Of a stretch of 9,568 nt of DNA, positions 1 through 6,476 are shown piece by piece. The translations under genes and the position numbers were made by a program. A model generated the notes under the pieces. That model saw only the letters and a program-made list of their open reading frames with translations, searched no databases and was not told where the DNA came from. Numbering within the stretch: position 1 is the stretch's first letter; each line of letters begins with the position of its first letter. The stretch lies in contig CANGZO010000082.1 in the NCBI GenBank assembly GCA_947458305.1, positions 1 to 9,568 on the forward strand. The letters are read 5' to 3'. This DNA comes from Comamonadaceae bacterium (GTDB lineage Bacteria; Pseudomonadota; Gammaproteobacteria; Burkholderiales; Burkholderiaceae_C).

Positions 1-1952
1 GCCCCATCCGCGAACTCCCCGATGAACTGATCAGCCAAATCGCCGCAGGCGAGGTGGTCGAGCGGCCTGCTTCGGTGGTGCGCGAGTTGGTGGACAACGC
101 CATGGACGCAGGCGCCCGCAGCATCACGCTGCGCCTGATGGGCGGCGGCACCCGACTGATTTCGGTGGAAGACGACGGCGGCGGCATCGCTCCGGACGAG
201 CTGGCCACGGCCCTCAAACGCCACGCCACCAGCAAGATCGGCAACCTTGACGAACTCGAATCGGTCATGACCATGGGCTTTCGAGGCGAGGCGCTGGCGG
301 CCATCCATTCGGTGTCAGAGCTCACCTTGCTCTCGCGCATGGATGGCCAACCCACCGCCTTTGCGTTGGACGGCCGCACCGGCGAAATCCGCCCTGCCGC
401 CCGTGCCACGGGCACCACGGTGGAGGTCAAGGAGCTGTTCTTCTCGACCCCCGCTCGCCGCAAATTTTTGAAAAGCGACAGCACCGAGCTGGCGCATTGC
501 ATCGAAGCCGTGCGCCGCCACGCCTTGGCCCGCCCTGATGTGGGTTTTGCCATTTGGCACGAGGGCAAACTGGTCGAGCAGTGGCGCGTGCACCCCGGCG
601 CTGCAGGCTTGGAGCAGCGCCTGGCCGATGTGTTGGGCGAAGAGTTCGTGGCGCAATCCATCGCGGTGGAATACAACGCCGGACCGCTCAAGGTGATCGG
701 CCGCGCCGGTTTGCCAGACGCTGCCCGCTCGCGGCCCGACCACCAATTTGCCTATGTGAATGGCCGCTTTGTGCGCGACAAAGTGGTCATGCACGGTGCG
801 CGCAGCGCTTACGAAGACGTGCTGCACGGCCACAAACAACCGGCCTACGCGCTGTTCATGCAGATTGATCCGACGCTGGTGGACGTGAATGTGCACCCCA
901 CCAAGATCGAGGTGCGCTTCAGGGACAGCCGCGCGGTGCACCAAGCCGTGCGACACGCCATCGAAAACGCGCTGGCTGCGCCGCGTGCCCACCTGCTGAC
1001 CGATGCGCCAAGCGCCGCCGACAGCGCTTTTGACCTGAAAGCCTCCGCCCCCAAAGCCTTGCCCGAGTCAGCGGCCTGGCAGCAAGGGGGCATGGCTTTT
1101 GACCGACCCGGCCCCTCGACTTTTTCGGCCCCCAGCTACAAGCCCGCTGATTTTGTTCGCCCCCGCGTGGACGGCGAGCAGGCCATAGCGGATCTGAAGG
1201 CACTGTGGAACCCGCCCGAGCGCAGCGAAGTCCTGAGCGCTCAAGAAGCCCGCCCTGCCGATTGGCCAAAACCTCTCGTGGTCGGAGACCATTCGCTTTC
1301 AGGGGCAAGCGCCTACAAGGGTATGGATACGCCACCACCTCTGCCCGAAGGCGAATGGCCGCTGGGCCGTGCCATTGCACAGCTGCATGGCGTCTACATC
1401 TTGGCCGAGAACAAACAAGGCCTGGTGGTGGTGGACATGCACGCCGCGCACGAGCGCATCGTTTATGAACGCCTGAAAAACCAGCTCAACTCCCCAGGCA
1501 GCGATGGCCCACGCATCGCCAGCCAGCCGCTCTTGATCCCCGCCACCTTTGCCGCCACGCCCACCGAAGTGGCCACCGCCGAAGCCTGCGCCGAGGCGCT
1601 GGAGCAACTCGGCTTAGAGATCTCGCCCCTGTCGGCCAAAACCCTGGCCGTGCGCGCCGTGCCCACCAGCCTGGCCCAGGGCGACGCGGTCGAGTTGGCC
1701 CGCAGCGTCTTGGCCGAGCTGGCGCAACACGATGCCAGCACCGTGGTTCAGCGCGCCCAAAACGAGATCCTGGCCACCATGGCCTGCCACGGCGCGGTGC
1801 GCGCCAACCGCCGCCTGACACTGGACGAGATGAACGGTCTCTTGCGCCAAATGGAAGAAACCGAACGCTCAGACCAATGCAACCACGGTCGCCCCACCTG
1901 GCGACAGATGGGTATGCGCGATCTGGATGCGCTGTTTTTGCGGGGGCGCTGA
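1..1952 (+). CDS. mutL: DNA mismatch repair protein MutL (5' end truncated by window)
   Basis: MutL couples MutS mismatch recognition to strand incision. The reading frame is open from the window edge (first full codon at 3) and begins PIRELPDELISQIAAGEVVE, so a GTG at 54 is not the start; only about ten N-terminal residues are missing. Numbering from the first visible codon, the GHKL ATPase motifs are present: E28/N32 in ELVDNAMDAGA, D57-D58-G59 in DDGGGI and GFRGEAL at 92-98. A proline-rich linker (about 335-450) leads to the C-terminal dimerisation domain. That domain carries DMHAAHERIVYE at 478-489, matching the metal-binding endonuclease pattern DxHA-x2-E-x4-E, plus ACHG (594-597) and CNHGRPTW (from 626). 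This is the nicking type of MutL found in bacteria without MutH. The stop codon overlaps the next gene's ATG by one base. Confidence 0.97.
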   Translation, partial: PIRELPDELISQIAAGEVVERPASVVRELVDNAMDAGARSITLRLMGGGTRLISVEDDGGGIAPDELATALKRHATSKIGNLDELESVMTMGFRGEALAAIHSVSELTLLSRMDGQPTAFALDGRTGEIRPAARATGTTVEVKELFFSTPARRKFLKSDSTELAHCIEAVRRHALARPDVGFAIWHEGKLVEQWRVHPGAAGLEQRLADVLGEEFVAQSIAVEYNAGPLKVIGRAGLPDAARSRPDHQFAYVNGRFVRDKVVMHGARSAYEDVLHGHKQPAYALFMQIDPTLVDVNVHPTKIEVRFRDSRAVHQAVRHAIENALAAPRAHLLTDAPSAADSAFDLKASAPKALPESAAWQQGGMAFDRPGPSTFSAPSYKPADFVRPRVDGEQAIADLKALWNPPERSEVLSAQEARPADWPKPLVVGDHSLSGASAYKGMDTPPPLPEGEWPLGRAIAQLHGVYILAENKQGLVVVDMHAAHERIVYERLKNQLNSPGSDGPRIASQPLLIPATFAATPTEVATAEACAEALEQLGLEISPLSAKTLAVRAVPTSLAQGDAVELARSVLAELAQHDASTVVQRAQNEILATMACHGAVRANRRLTLDEMNGLLRQMEETERSDQCNHGRPTWRQMGMRDLDALFLRGR

Positions 1953-3178
1953 TGCCCCCCAAACTCGTCGTCCTGCTTCTGGCACTGCTGCTCGGCCTGC
2001 AACCTGTCACCACCGACCTGTATCTGCCCGCGCTGCCCGCCATCACCGAAGGATTTGCCGCGGGCATGGGCCAAGCCCAGCTCACGCTCACGGCCTTGCT
2101 GCTGGCGTTTGGCCTGTCGCAACTGGTGTGGGGCCCGCTGTCTGACCGCTTTGGCCGCAAACCCATCTTGCTCTGGGGCATGGGTGCTTACGTGCTGGCC
2201 TCGGTGGCCTGTGCGCTGGCCCCCAGCATGGCCTGGCTGATTGCAGGCCGCGCTCTGCAAGGTGTGGCCATGGGTGCGGGCGTCATGGCCGCACGCGCCG
2301 TGGTGCGAGACCTGTACGCCCCAATCCAAGGGGCCAATGTCATGTCGCAAGCCCTCACGGGCCTTGGCATCATCGCCTGCACCTGCGCACCCATCGGCGG
2401 CGTGCTGACCGACTGGCTGGGCTGGCGTGTGGCCCTGCTCAGCCTGGCCACCTTTGGCGCCCTCACCTTCGGTCTGCTGCTGTGGCGCTTTGAAGAAACC
2501 TTGGCCAAACCCAACCCCGACGCCCTGCAGCTGCGCCAACTGTGGCTGGCCAATCGCGACATCTTGCGCCACCCCACCTTCCGCGCCTGGTGCGCCTTGT
2601 CTTCGGGCTCCTATTTGGGCCTCTTCACCTTTTTGGCCTGCTCGGCCTTTGTGTTCACCCGCAGCATGGACTACAGCACCACGGCCTATGGGTTTTTCAT
2701 GCTCAGCATGTCGCTGTCCTACATCGTGGGCACCTTCTGGTGCCGCTGGATGCTGCGGCGCACCAGCGTGCAACGCACTGTGGGCGTTGCCGCCTTCCTC
2801 ACCTTGGCGGGCGGCGTCAGCATGGCGGGGCTGGCCTATGCGGGTCAGGGCCAAGCCTGGTATGGCGCGTCCAGTGTGCTGGGGCCGATTTACCTGTTCA
2901 TGTTGGGCCACGGCGTGCACCAGTCTTGCGGTCAAAGCGGCGCGGTCGGGCCGTTTCCGCAACGCGCGGGCACGGCATCGGCACTCAATGGCTTTTTGAT
3001 GATGCTGGGCGCTTTTTTCATGGGGGGCTGGCTCGGCACACAAATGCACGAGCCGGTTTTTGCCTTGGCCCATGGCATGTTGTTGTGGAGCGTGGTCATC
3101 AGCATCGTCGCCTGGACTTTGGTGCAACGCCACGGCCGACCTGAAGTGCAGGCCACACCCGACAAGGCCACAGCATGA
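1952..3178 (+). CDS. Bcr/CflA-type MFS multidrug exporter
   Basis: A 408-residue inner-membrane transporter of the major facilitator superfamily, DHA1 drug:H+ antiporter branch, similar to Bcr/CflA. I chose the ATG at 1952, which overlaps the mutL stop as TGATG. The frame extends upstream to 1877, but that part encodes a hydrophilic stretch inside mutL. From this start the protein opens directly into TM1, with TDLYLPALP at 21-29 (acidic D22 typical of Bcr/CflA). Signature motif A follows as GPLSDRFGRKP at 61-71 in the loop after TM2. The rest is alternating hydrophobic segments consistent with 12 helices, and PQRAGTASALNGF in the C-terminal half is characteristic of this branch. A G-rich stretch just before the ATG can serve as a ribosome-binding site. 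Its 3' end overlaps miaA by four bases. The substrate cannot be told from sequence. Confidence 0.93.
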   Translation: MPPKLVVLLLALLLGLQPVTTDLYLPALPAITEGFAAGMGQAQLTLTALLLAFGLSQLVWGPLSDRFGRKPILLWGMGAYVLASVACALAPSMAWLIAGRALQGVAMGAGVMAARAVVRDLYAPIQGANVMSQALTGLGIIACTCAPIGGVLTDWLGWRVALLSLATFGALTFGLLLWRFEETLAKPNPDALQLRQLWLANRDILRHPTFRAWCALSSGSYLGLFTFLACSAFVFTRSMDYSTTAYGFFMLSMSLSYIVGTFWCRWMLRRTSVQRTVGVAAFLTLAGGVSMAGLAYAGQGQAWYGASSVLGPIYLFMLGHGVHQSCGQSGAVGPFPQRAGTASALNGFLMMLGAFFMGGWLGTQMHEPVFALAHGMLLWSVVISIVAWTLVQRHGRPEVQATPDKATA

Positions 3179-4173
3179 ACGGCTTTAACGCGAGCGACGC
3201 TCAGCAGCGTCCGGTGGACGCCATCGCCATCGTGGGCCCCACCGCCAGCGGCAAAACGGCTGCGGCTCTGGCTTTGGCGCAAAGTCTAGAGCCTCAAGGC
3301 GGCGCAGAAATCATCAGCGTTGACTCGGCCTTGGTTTACCGGGGCATGGACATTGGTACCGCCAAACCCAGCCGCGAAGAACTGGCCGCCGTGCCCCACC
3401 ACCTGATCGACACGCTGGACCCGCTGCAAAGCTACAGCGCGGCAGAGTTCGCCAAAGACGCCAGCGCCTTGATCCGCGACATCCGCGCTCGCGGCAAAAC
3501 ACCGCTCTTGGTGGGTGGCACCATGCTCTACCTCAAAGCATTGCTCGAAGGCTTGAACGACATCCCCGCCGCCAATACCGAGATCCGCGCCCAAATTCAG
3601 CAAGAAGCCGAGCAACTGGGCTGGCCCGCACTGCACGCACGGCTGGCCCAGGTGGATCCCACCACCGCCGCCCGGCTGGCACCGCACGACAGCCAACGCA
3701 TCGGCCGCGCCCTCGAAGTCTGGACCGCCACCGGACAGACCCTCACCTCGTTTCACCAAAGCGCCAAAGCGCATGCGCCCAACTGGCACATTCCCGTCAT
3801 CAGCCTGGAGCCCACCGACCGCGCCTGGCTGCACCAGCGCATCGCGCTGCGCTTGGAGCAGATGATGGCGGCGGGCTTCATGGACGAAGTCAAAGCCCTG
3901 CGCGCACGCGGCGACCTGAACCCCGACCTGCCTTCGATGCGCTGCGTGGGTTACCGCCAGGCCTGGGAAGGGCTGGATGAAAACTGGCCCGAAGCCGACA
4001 TCCTGGAGCGCGGCATCTTTGCCACCCGCCAGCTGGCCAAGCGCCAAATCACCTGGCTGCGCAGCATGCCGGGGCGGCTGGTGGTCGATGCCCAGGCGGT
4101 CGATGCGGTGCATCAGGTCAAACAGACAGCCATTCTGGCGCTGACGGCTGGGTTGTATGCAAGAGCCCAGTGA
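3175..4173 (+). CDS. miaA: tRNA dimethylallyltransferase MiaA
   Basis: MiaA transfers a dimethylallyl group from DMAPP to N6 of adenine 37 in tRNAs that read codons starting with U, the first step toward ms2i6A; it stabilises codon-anticodon pairing. The 332-residue product has the P-loop GPTASGKT at 21-28, the family motif DSALVYRGMDIGTAKP from D50, PLLVGGTMLYLKALLEGL (the substrate channel region), MRCVGYRQAWEGL and the C-terminal RQLAKRQITWLR. Length and motifs match complete bacterial MiaA. The ATG overlaps the transporter stop as ATGA, so translation is probably coupled. Proximity of mutL and miaA is conserved in many proteobacteria; here an exporter sits between them. No gene follows on this strand, so this is the end of the operon. 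Confidence 0.97.
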   Translation: MNGFNASDAQQRPVDAIAIVGPTASGKTAAALALAQSLEPQGGAEIISVDSALVYRGMDIGTAKPSREELAAVPHHLIDTLDPLQSYSAAEFAKDASALIRDIRARGKTPLLVGGTMLYLKALLEGLNDIPAANTEIRAQIQQEAEQLGWPALHARLAQVDPTTAARLAPHDSQRIGRALEVWTATGQTLTSFHQSAKAHAPNWHIPVISLEPTDRAWLHQRIALRLEQMMAAGFMDEVKALRARGDLNPDLPSMRCVGYRQAWEGLDENWPEADILERGIFATRQLAKRQITWLRSMPGRLVVDAQAVDAVHQVKQTAILALTAGLYARAQ

Positions 4174-4217
4174 TATTGGCATCTGAGCGGAAAATCTCTG
4201 CATCAAAGCCATTTGGG

Positions 4218-4248
4218 TGTACGGCGACCCTTTGCGCGTCGCGTTACA
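4218..4248. terminator. Imperfect inverted repeat between convergent genes (possible terminator)
   Basis: TGTACGGCGAC (4218-4228) faces GTCGCGTTACA (4238-4248) across a 9-nt loop. Nine of the eleven positions pair, and the two mismatches form an internal bulge. It lies between the 3' ends of miaA (plus) and vapC (minus), where a bidirectional terminator would be expected. Neither strand has a following T-tract, so intrinsic termination is not established; it may instead protect 3' ends. Confidence 0.3.
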
Positions 4249-4254
4249 GGTGGT

Positions 4255-4656
4255 TCAGTCGTGCCAGTTCACCCACTGCAAACCAGCGACACGTGAAAAC
4301 TCGCGCACATTGCGCGTCACGAGTGTGGCCTGATGGCGAAGCACTGTCGCAGCAATCAGCGTATCGTGCGGCCCGATGGGTGCGCCTGCCGCTTCAAGGA
4401 CTACCCGGATGCGCGCTGCATGTGCCGCACACTCGGCATCGAAGGGCAAAATCTGAAGCGCTCGCAAAAATCGCGTCAATGCCTCCAGCCTGGGTTCGGC
4501 TGCAGCTTGCGGTAAGCGCTGCAAGCCGTAACGCAACTCGTAAACCACGATGGCCGGCACCCCCACATTGGCCGGATCCAAAGCCTGCAGACGCGGGACC
4601 ACCTGAGGGTCACCGCGAAAGTAGTAACTGATGGTATTGCTGTCAAGAATCAGCAT
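4255..4656 (-). CDS. vapC: VapC-family PIN-domain toxin (ribonuclease)
   Basis: A 133-residue single-domain PIN protein, the usual VapC length. VapC toxins are Mg2+-dependent endoribonucleases that cut tRNA or rRNA and are neutralised by the partner antitoxin. The acidic active-site residues can be placed as D5 (in MLILDSNTIS), E40 (in VVYELRYG) and D98 (in IGPHDTLIAA), with the conserved LVTRNVREF segment around N116. The catalytic set looks intact, so the toxin is probably functional. The antitoxin gene ends 9 bases upstream on the same strand. I see no strong Shine-Dalgarno sequence before the ATG, so expression may depend on coupling to the antitoxin. The RNA target cannot be inferred. 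Confidence 0.92.
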   Translation of the reverse strand: MLILDSNTISYYFRGDPQVVPRLQALDPANVGVPAIVVYELRYGLQRLPQAAAEPRLEALTRFLRALQILPFDAECAAHAARIRVVLEAAGAPIGPHDTLIAATVLRHQATLVTRNVREFSRVAGLQWVNWHD

Positions 4657-4665
4657 AGCTGACCA

Positions 4666-4893
4666 TCAAAAAATCAGTCGAGGCGAATCCACACCCAGCG
4701 TTTGAGGCTGATCCAGCAAGGGGAAGTCCGCAAACCGACCCGCCAATTGCAAACAGTCTTGCGGCCATTCGTGCACAGCATGTTTGCGGATGATGTCCGC
4801 AACCCATCGACTTTTAGAGACCCCATTGGCTTTGGCAGCCTGCTCGACAAGCGTCTGTGTGGCGTCATCCAGATACAAAGTGATTTGCGACAT
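4666..4893 (-). CDS. vapB: Ribbon-helix-helix (CopG-like) antitoxin of the VapBC pair
   Basis: A 75-residue protein. The N-terminal strand MSQITLYLDD and the helices to about residue 38 (TQTLVEQAAKANGVSKSRWVADIIRK) form a ribbon-helix-helix DNA-binding fold. The C-terminal half (HEWPQDCLQLAGRFADFPL and beyond) is the kind of extension that wraps the PIN toxin. It precedes vapC by 9 bases, the classic antitoxin-first order. AGGGG at 4900-4904 lies six bases before the ATG and is a good ribosome-binding site, better than the one before vapC, as expected if antitoxin must be in excess. It probably represses its own promoter through the tandem repeat at 4909-4931. VapB here is a functional label: several DNA-binding folds serve as VapC antitoxins, and this one is RHH. 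Confidence 0.88.
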   Translation of the reverse strand: MSQITLYLDDATQTLVEQAAKANGVSKSRWVADIIRKHAVHEWPQDCLQLAGRFADFPLLDQPQTLGVDSPRLIF

Positions 4894-4908
4894 GGCTCAC
4901 CCCTTTAA

Positions 4909-4931
4909 AAGTATATGTGCAAGTATATGTG
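4909..4931. promoter_or_regulatory. Tandem 11-bp repeat, probable antitoxin operator
   Basis: AAGTATATGTG occurs twice exactly, at 4909-4919 and 4921-4931, separated by one C, giving a 12-bp period. It lies 15 bases upstream of the antitoxin ATG and covers the predicted -10 box. RHH repressors bind as dimers to short repeated half-sites, often with spacing near one helical turn, so this is the natural binding site for the VapB-VapC complex. The repeat is observed; its role is inferred. Confidence 0.65.
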
Positions 4932-4951
4932 GTTACTCGGCCTGTTTGCAA
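4922..4951 (-). promoter_or_regulatory. Predicted sigma70 promoter for vapBC
   Basis: On the minus strand, TTGCAA (4951-4946) and TATACT (4927-4922) are separated by 18 bp. The -10 matches the consensus at five of six positions, the -35 at four of six. Transcription would start near 4915, giving a leader of about 20 nt. The -10 lies inside the second copy of the tandem repeat, so operator binding would block polymerase. A second TATACT lies in the other copy (4915-4910). Confidence 0.5.
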
Positions 4952-5029
4952 GCCTAAGCGCGCATGGCCCATCGCACTGTGAATCGCTCACCATGGTCCA
5001 ACTCTGTTTGCCCCAAGGCCATTCGCCAG

Positions 5030-5431
5030 TCAGTCCCGCCCCTGTCGCGCAGCTTTGATCTTCGACAGCATCGCCTTGCCCTCCAGCCGCCTTTGCACCG
5101 AGCCATAAGTGGGCTTGGTGGCTTTGCGGGGTTTGGGCGCCTTGGCGTAGCGCTCCAGGGTTTCGTAAAGGCGGGCCAAGGCATCGGCGCGGTTGGCTTC
5201 CTGGGTGCGGTGTTTTTGGGCTTTGAGGATGAAGACACCCTCTAAAGTCAGGCGGCTGTCACCGGACTGCAGCCAACGCTGTTTGACGTCGTCGGGCAAA
5301 GACGAGCCCACCAAATCAAAACGCAGCTGAATGGCGCTGGAGACCTTGTTTACGTTTTGCCCGCCGGGGCCCTGCGCCCGGATGGCGGTCAGTTCAATCT
5401 CAGCGTCGTCGATGTGCAGGGCGTGTTTCAT
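5030..5431 (-). CDS. arfB: Alternative ribosome-rescue factor ArfB (peptidyl-tRNA hydrolase, YaeJ-like)
   Basis: ArfB enters the empty A-site channel of ribosomes stalled on truncated mRNA and hydrolyses the peptidyl-tRNA. The 133-residue product is close to the roughly 140 aa of E. coli ArfB. It has the release-factor catalytic motif GGQ at 23-25 (TAIRAQGPGGQNVNKVSSAI), then RFDLVGSSLP and the KAQKHRTQEAN segment. A strongly basic tail rich in K and R (about 97-133) is the part that lies in the mRNA channel. I chose the ATG at 5431 because MKHALHIDDAEIELTAIRAQ aligns with the family N-terminus. The frame stays open upstream to 5506, but that part crosses the REP-like element and is not ArfB-like. 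AAAGG lies about 8 bases before the ATG. The short length and basic tail distinguish it from RF1/RF2. Confidence 0.94.
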   Translation of the reverse strand: MKHALHIDDAEIELTAIRAQGPGGQNVNKVSSAIQLRFDLVGSSLPDDVKQRWLQSGDSRLTLEGVFILKAQKHRTQEANRADALARLYETLERYAKAPKPRKATKPTYGSVQRRLEGKAMLSKIKAARQGRD

Positions 5432-5448
5432 GTTGCAGCCTTTTATTT

Positions 5449-5520
5449 GTGGGAGGTCGTCCCTGCGACCGAACGAACCGCTGGTGGGGCAGTCATTCGG
5501 GAGCAAAGGCTCGCTCCCAC
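5449..5520. repeat. REPIN-like element: two inverted 28-nt REP units
   Basis: The left unit (5449-5476, plus strand) and right unit (5520-5493, minus strand) are each exactly 28 nt and are separated by 16 nt. Both read GTGGGAG, a 4-nt arm, a 6-nt loop ending in TG, a 4-nt arm, then CGAACGA (left) or CGAATGA (right). The arms differ but remain complementary: GTCG/CGAC on the left, CGAG/CTCC on the right (three of four pair). A conserved GTGG-type head beside an imperfect palindrome is the hallmark of REP sequences mobilised by RAYT (TnpA-REP) enzymes, and an inverted doublet is a REPIN. It fills 72 of the 99 bases between the KilA-N gene and arfB. No RAYT gene is in the window. Confidence 0.65.
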
Positions 5521-5530
5521 TCAGTCCGTC

Positions 5531-6370
5531 TCACTGGCTTAACTTATCAGGCCTAGGGTTGGTCAACAACTTGATAGATTGCGCGTCAATCAAGGAACTC
5601 ATTTGAGTGATGGCGATGGCGTTGAGTTGCTGCAATCGTCCAGAGGCATCTTGTCCTTGCTGAATCAACATCGAATTAATACTTTCCAAATTAGACAGCA
5701 CGACCAATTGTTCAAGTGTGGCAGCATCACGCATATTCCCTTTTTCATCCGGTTGGACAGCCCGCCACTGGGCTGCCGTCTGACCAAACAGGGCCACATT
5801 GAGCAGGTCCGCCTCGCTGGCATACACAGCTGCCATCTGCGCTTTGGTCAACTGGGGCGGTATCAAATGCTTTTTGATCGCATCGGTATGAATCTTGTAG
5901 TTCACCTTGGTCAAGGTGCGCTGAAAACTCCACTCCACTGATTTGGCGCTTGCCTCTTCATCTTTGAGGCGCTGAAACTCTTTGATGAGATAAATTTTGA
6001 ACTCGGGACTGATCCACATTCCAAATTCAAAAGCAATGTCTTTGTGGGCGTAGGTACCGCCATATCGACCAGATGTGGCTTGCAAACCAATCGCGTTGGT
6101 CTTTTGAACCCACTCCTTAACACTCAGTTTGTAACTGTTCAGACCGGCCTGACTTTTAATTGCGGCGAATTCGCCGTAATTAAAAGCGGGGTTGTAAACC
6201 GATTCCCAGATACCCAAAAACTCAATGGTGTTTCTATTTCGAAGCCAATCGGATATAAAAAATTCACCGTCCTTGGCTTTCAGCATATCTGTCAGACAGA
6301 TGTAGTCCTGCTCATGCCGAGTCACGATGCCAATGGAAGCACTTTTAACGATGATGCTGCGCTGTTTCAT
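5531..6370 (-). CDS. KilA-N domain DNA-binding protein
   Basis: A 279-residue protein. The N-terminal half (about 10-135) is a KilA-N domain, a DNA-binding module shared by phages, large DNA viruses and bacterial mobile elements. Recognisable stretches are YICLTDMLKAKDGEFFISDW, the FNYGEFAAIK motif at 63-72 and GRYGGTYAHKDIAFEFGMWI with SPEFKIYLIKEFQRL (101-135). The C-terminal half (HTDAIKKHLIPPQLTKAQMA through DEKGNMRDAATLEQLVVLSN) is the extension seen in stand-alone bacterial KilA-N proteins. I chose the ATG at 6370; a TTG two codons upstream is possible but weaker. AAGG lies 8 bases before the ATG. The gene is AT-rich: 6181-6240 has 24 of 60 G+C, against 45 of 60 in 3661-3720 (miaA). It has no obvious partner gene, so it may be transferred cargo. 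Its biological role is unknown to me. Confidence 0.88.
   Translation of the reverse strand: MKQRSIIVKSASIGIVTRHEQDYICLTDMLKAKDGEFFISDWLRNRNTIEFLGIWESVYNPAFNYGEFAAIKSQAGLNSYKLSVKEWVQKTNAIGLQATSGRYGGTYAHKDIAFEFGMWISPEFKIYLIKEFQRLKDEEASAKSVEWSFQRTLTKVNYKIHTDAIKKHLIPPQLTKAQMAAVYASEADLLNVALFGQTAAQWRAVQPDEKGNMRDAATLEQLVVLSNLESINSMLIQQGQDASGRLQQLNAIAITQMSSLIDAQSIKLLTNPRPDKLSQ
6153..6186. repeat. 34-bp near-perfect palindrome inside the KilA-N coding sequence
   Basis: Two 17-nt arms meet without a spacer at 6169/6170, with the central core CGGCGAATTCGCCG. Sixteen of seventeen positions pair; the one mismatch is G6162 against T6177. It falls on codons 63-72 of the KilA-N protein, encoding FNYGEFAAIK. 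It could extrude as a cruciform, fold into a very stable mRNA hairpin, or bind a symmetric dimer. The structure is directly visible; the function is not known. Confidence 0.85.
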
Positions 6371-6432
6371 ACCCAATGCCTTGATGCTAGTTTTCGATCG
6401 GCGCTATTTAGCCAAATGAGGCAAACCAGCAA

Positions 6433-6461
6433 ATTATGAGTATTTTTTAGGTATTAACCAA
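6433..6461 (-). promoter_or_regulatory. Possible promoter of the KilA-N gene
   Basis: On the minus strand, TTGGTT (6461-6456) and CATAAT (6438-6433) are separated by 17 bp in an AT-rich stretch. The -10 matches five of six consensus bases, but the -35 only three. The leader would be about 55-60 nt. This is the only sensible promoter I can find in the 136 bases upstream of the KilA-N gene. Confidence 0.3.
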
Positions 6462-6476
6462 CCACACATCCAGATC

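Noticed and set aside
1877..1951. Upstream-extended start for the MFS exporter
   Set aside because: It would add 25 hydrophilic residues before TM1 and overlap mutL by 76 bases; the ATG at 1952 fits both the topology and the coupling.
1748..3133. Long minus-strand open frame (461 codons) opposite mutL and the exporter
   Set aside because: Its translation is H/Q/G/A/R-rich low complexity with no domain, as expected of the antisense frame of GC-rich coding DNA; the plus-strand genes are unambiguous.
3286..4212. Minus-strand open frame (308 codons) opposite miaA
   Set aside because: It is an antisense shadow of a complete miaA with all its motifs; no recognisable family or start signal.
4170..4631. 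Plus-strand open frame following miaA
   Set aside because: It lies opposite vapC, whose PIN active-site residues are all present; the plus-strand product resembles nothing known.
4932..5029. Gap between the arfB stop and the vapBC operator, checked for a small gene or terminator
   Set aside because: It contains the vapBC -35 and a weak imperfect repeat around 4960-4977, but no convincing open frame, U-tract or other feature.
5432..5506. Upstream-extended start for arfB
   Set aside because: The added 25 residues are not ArfB-like and would be translated from the REP-like element; the ATG at 5431 has a ribosome-binding site and matches the family N-terminus.
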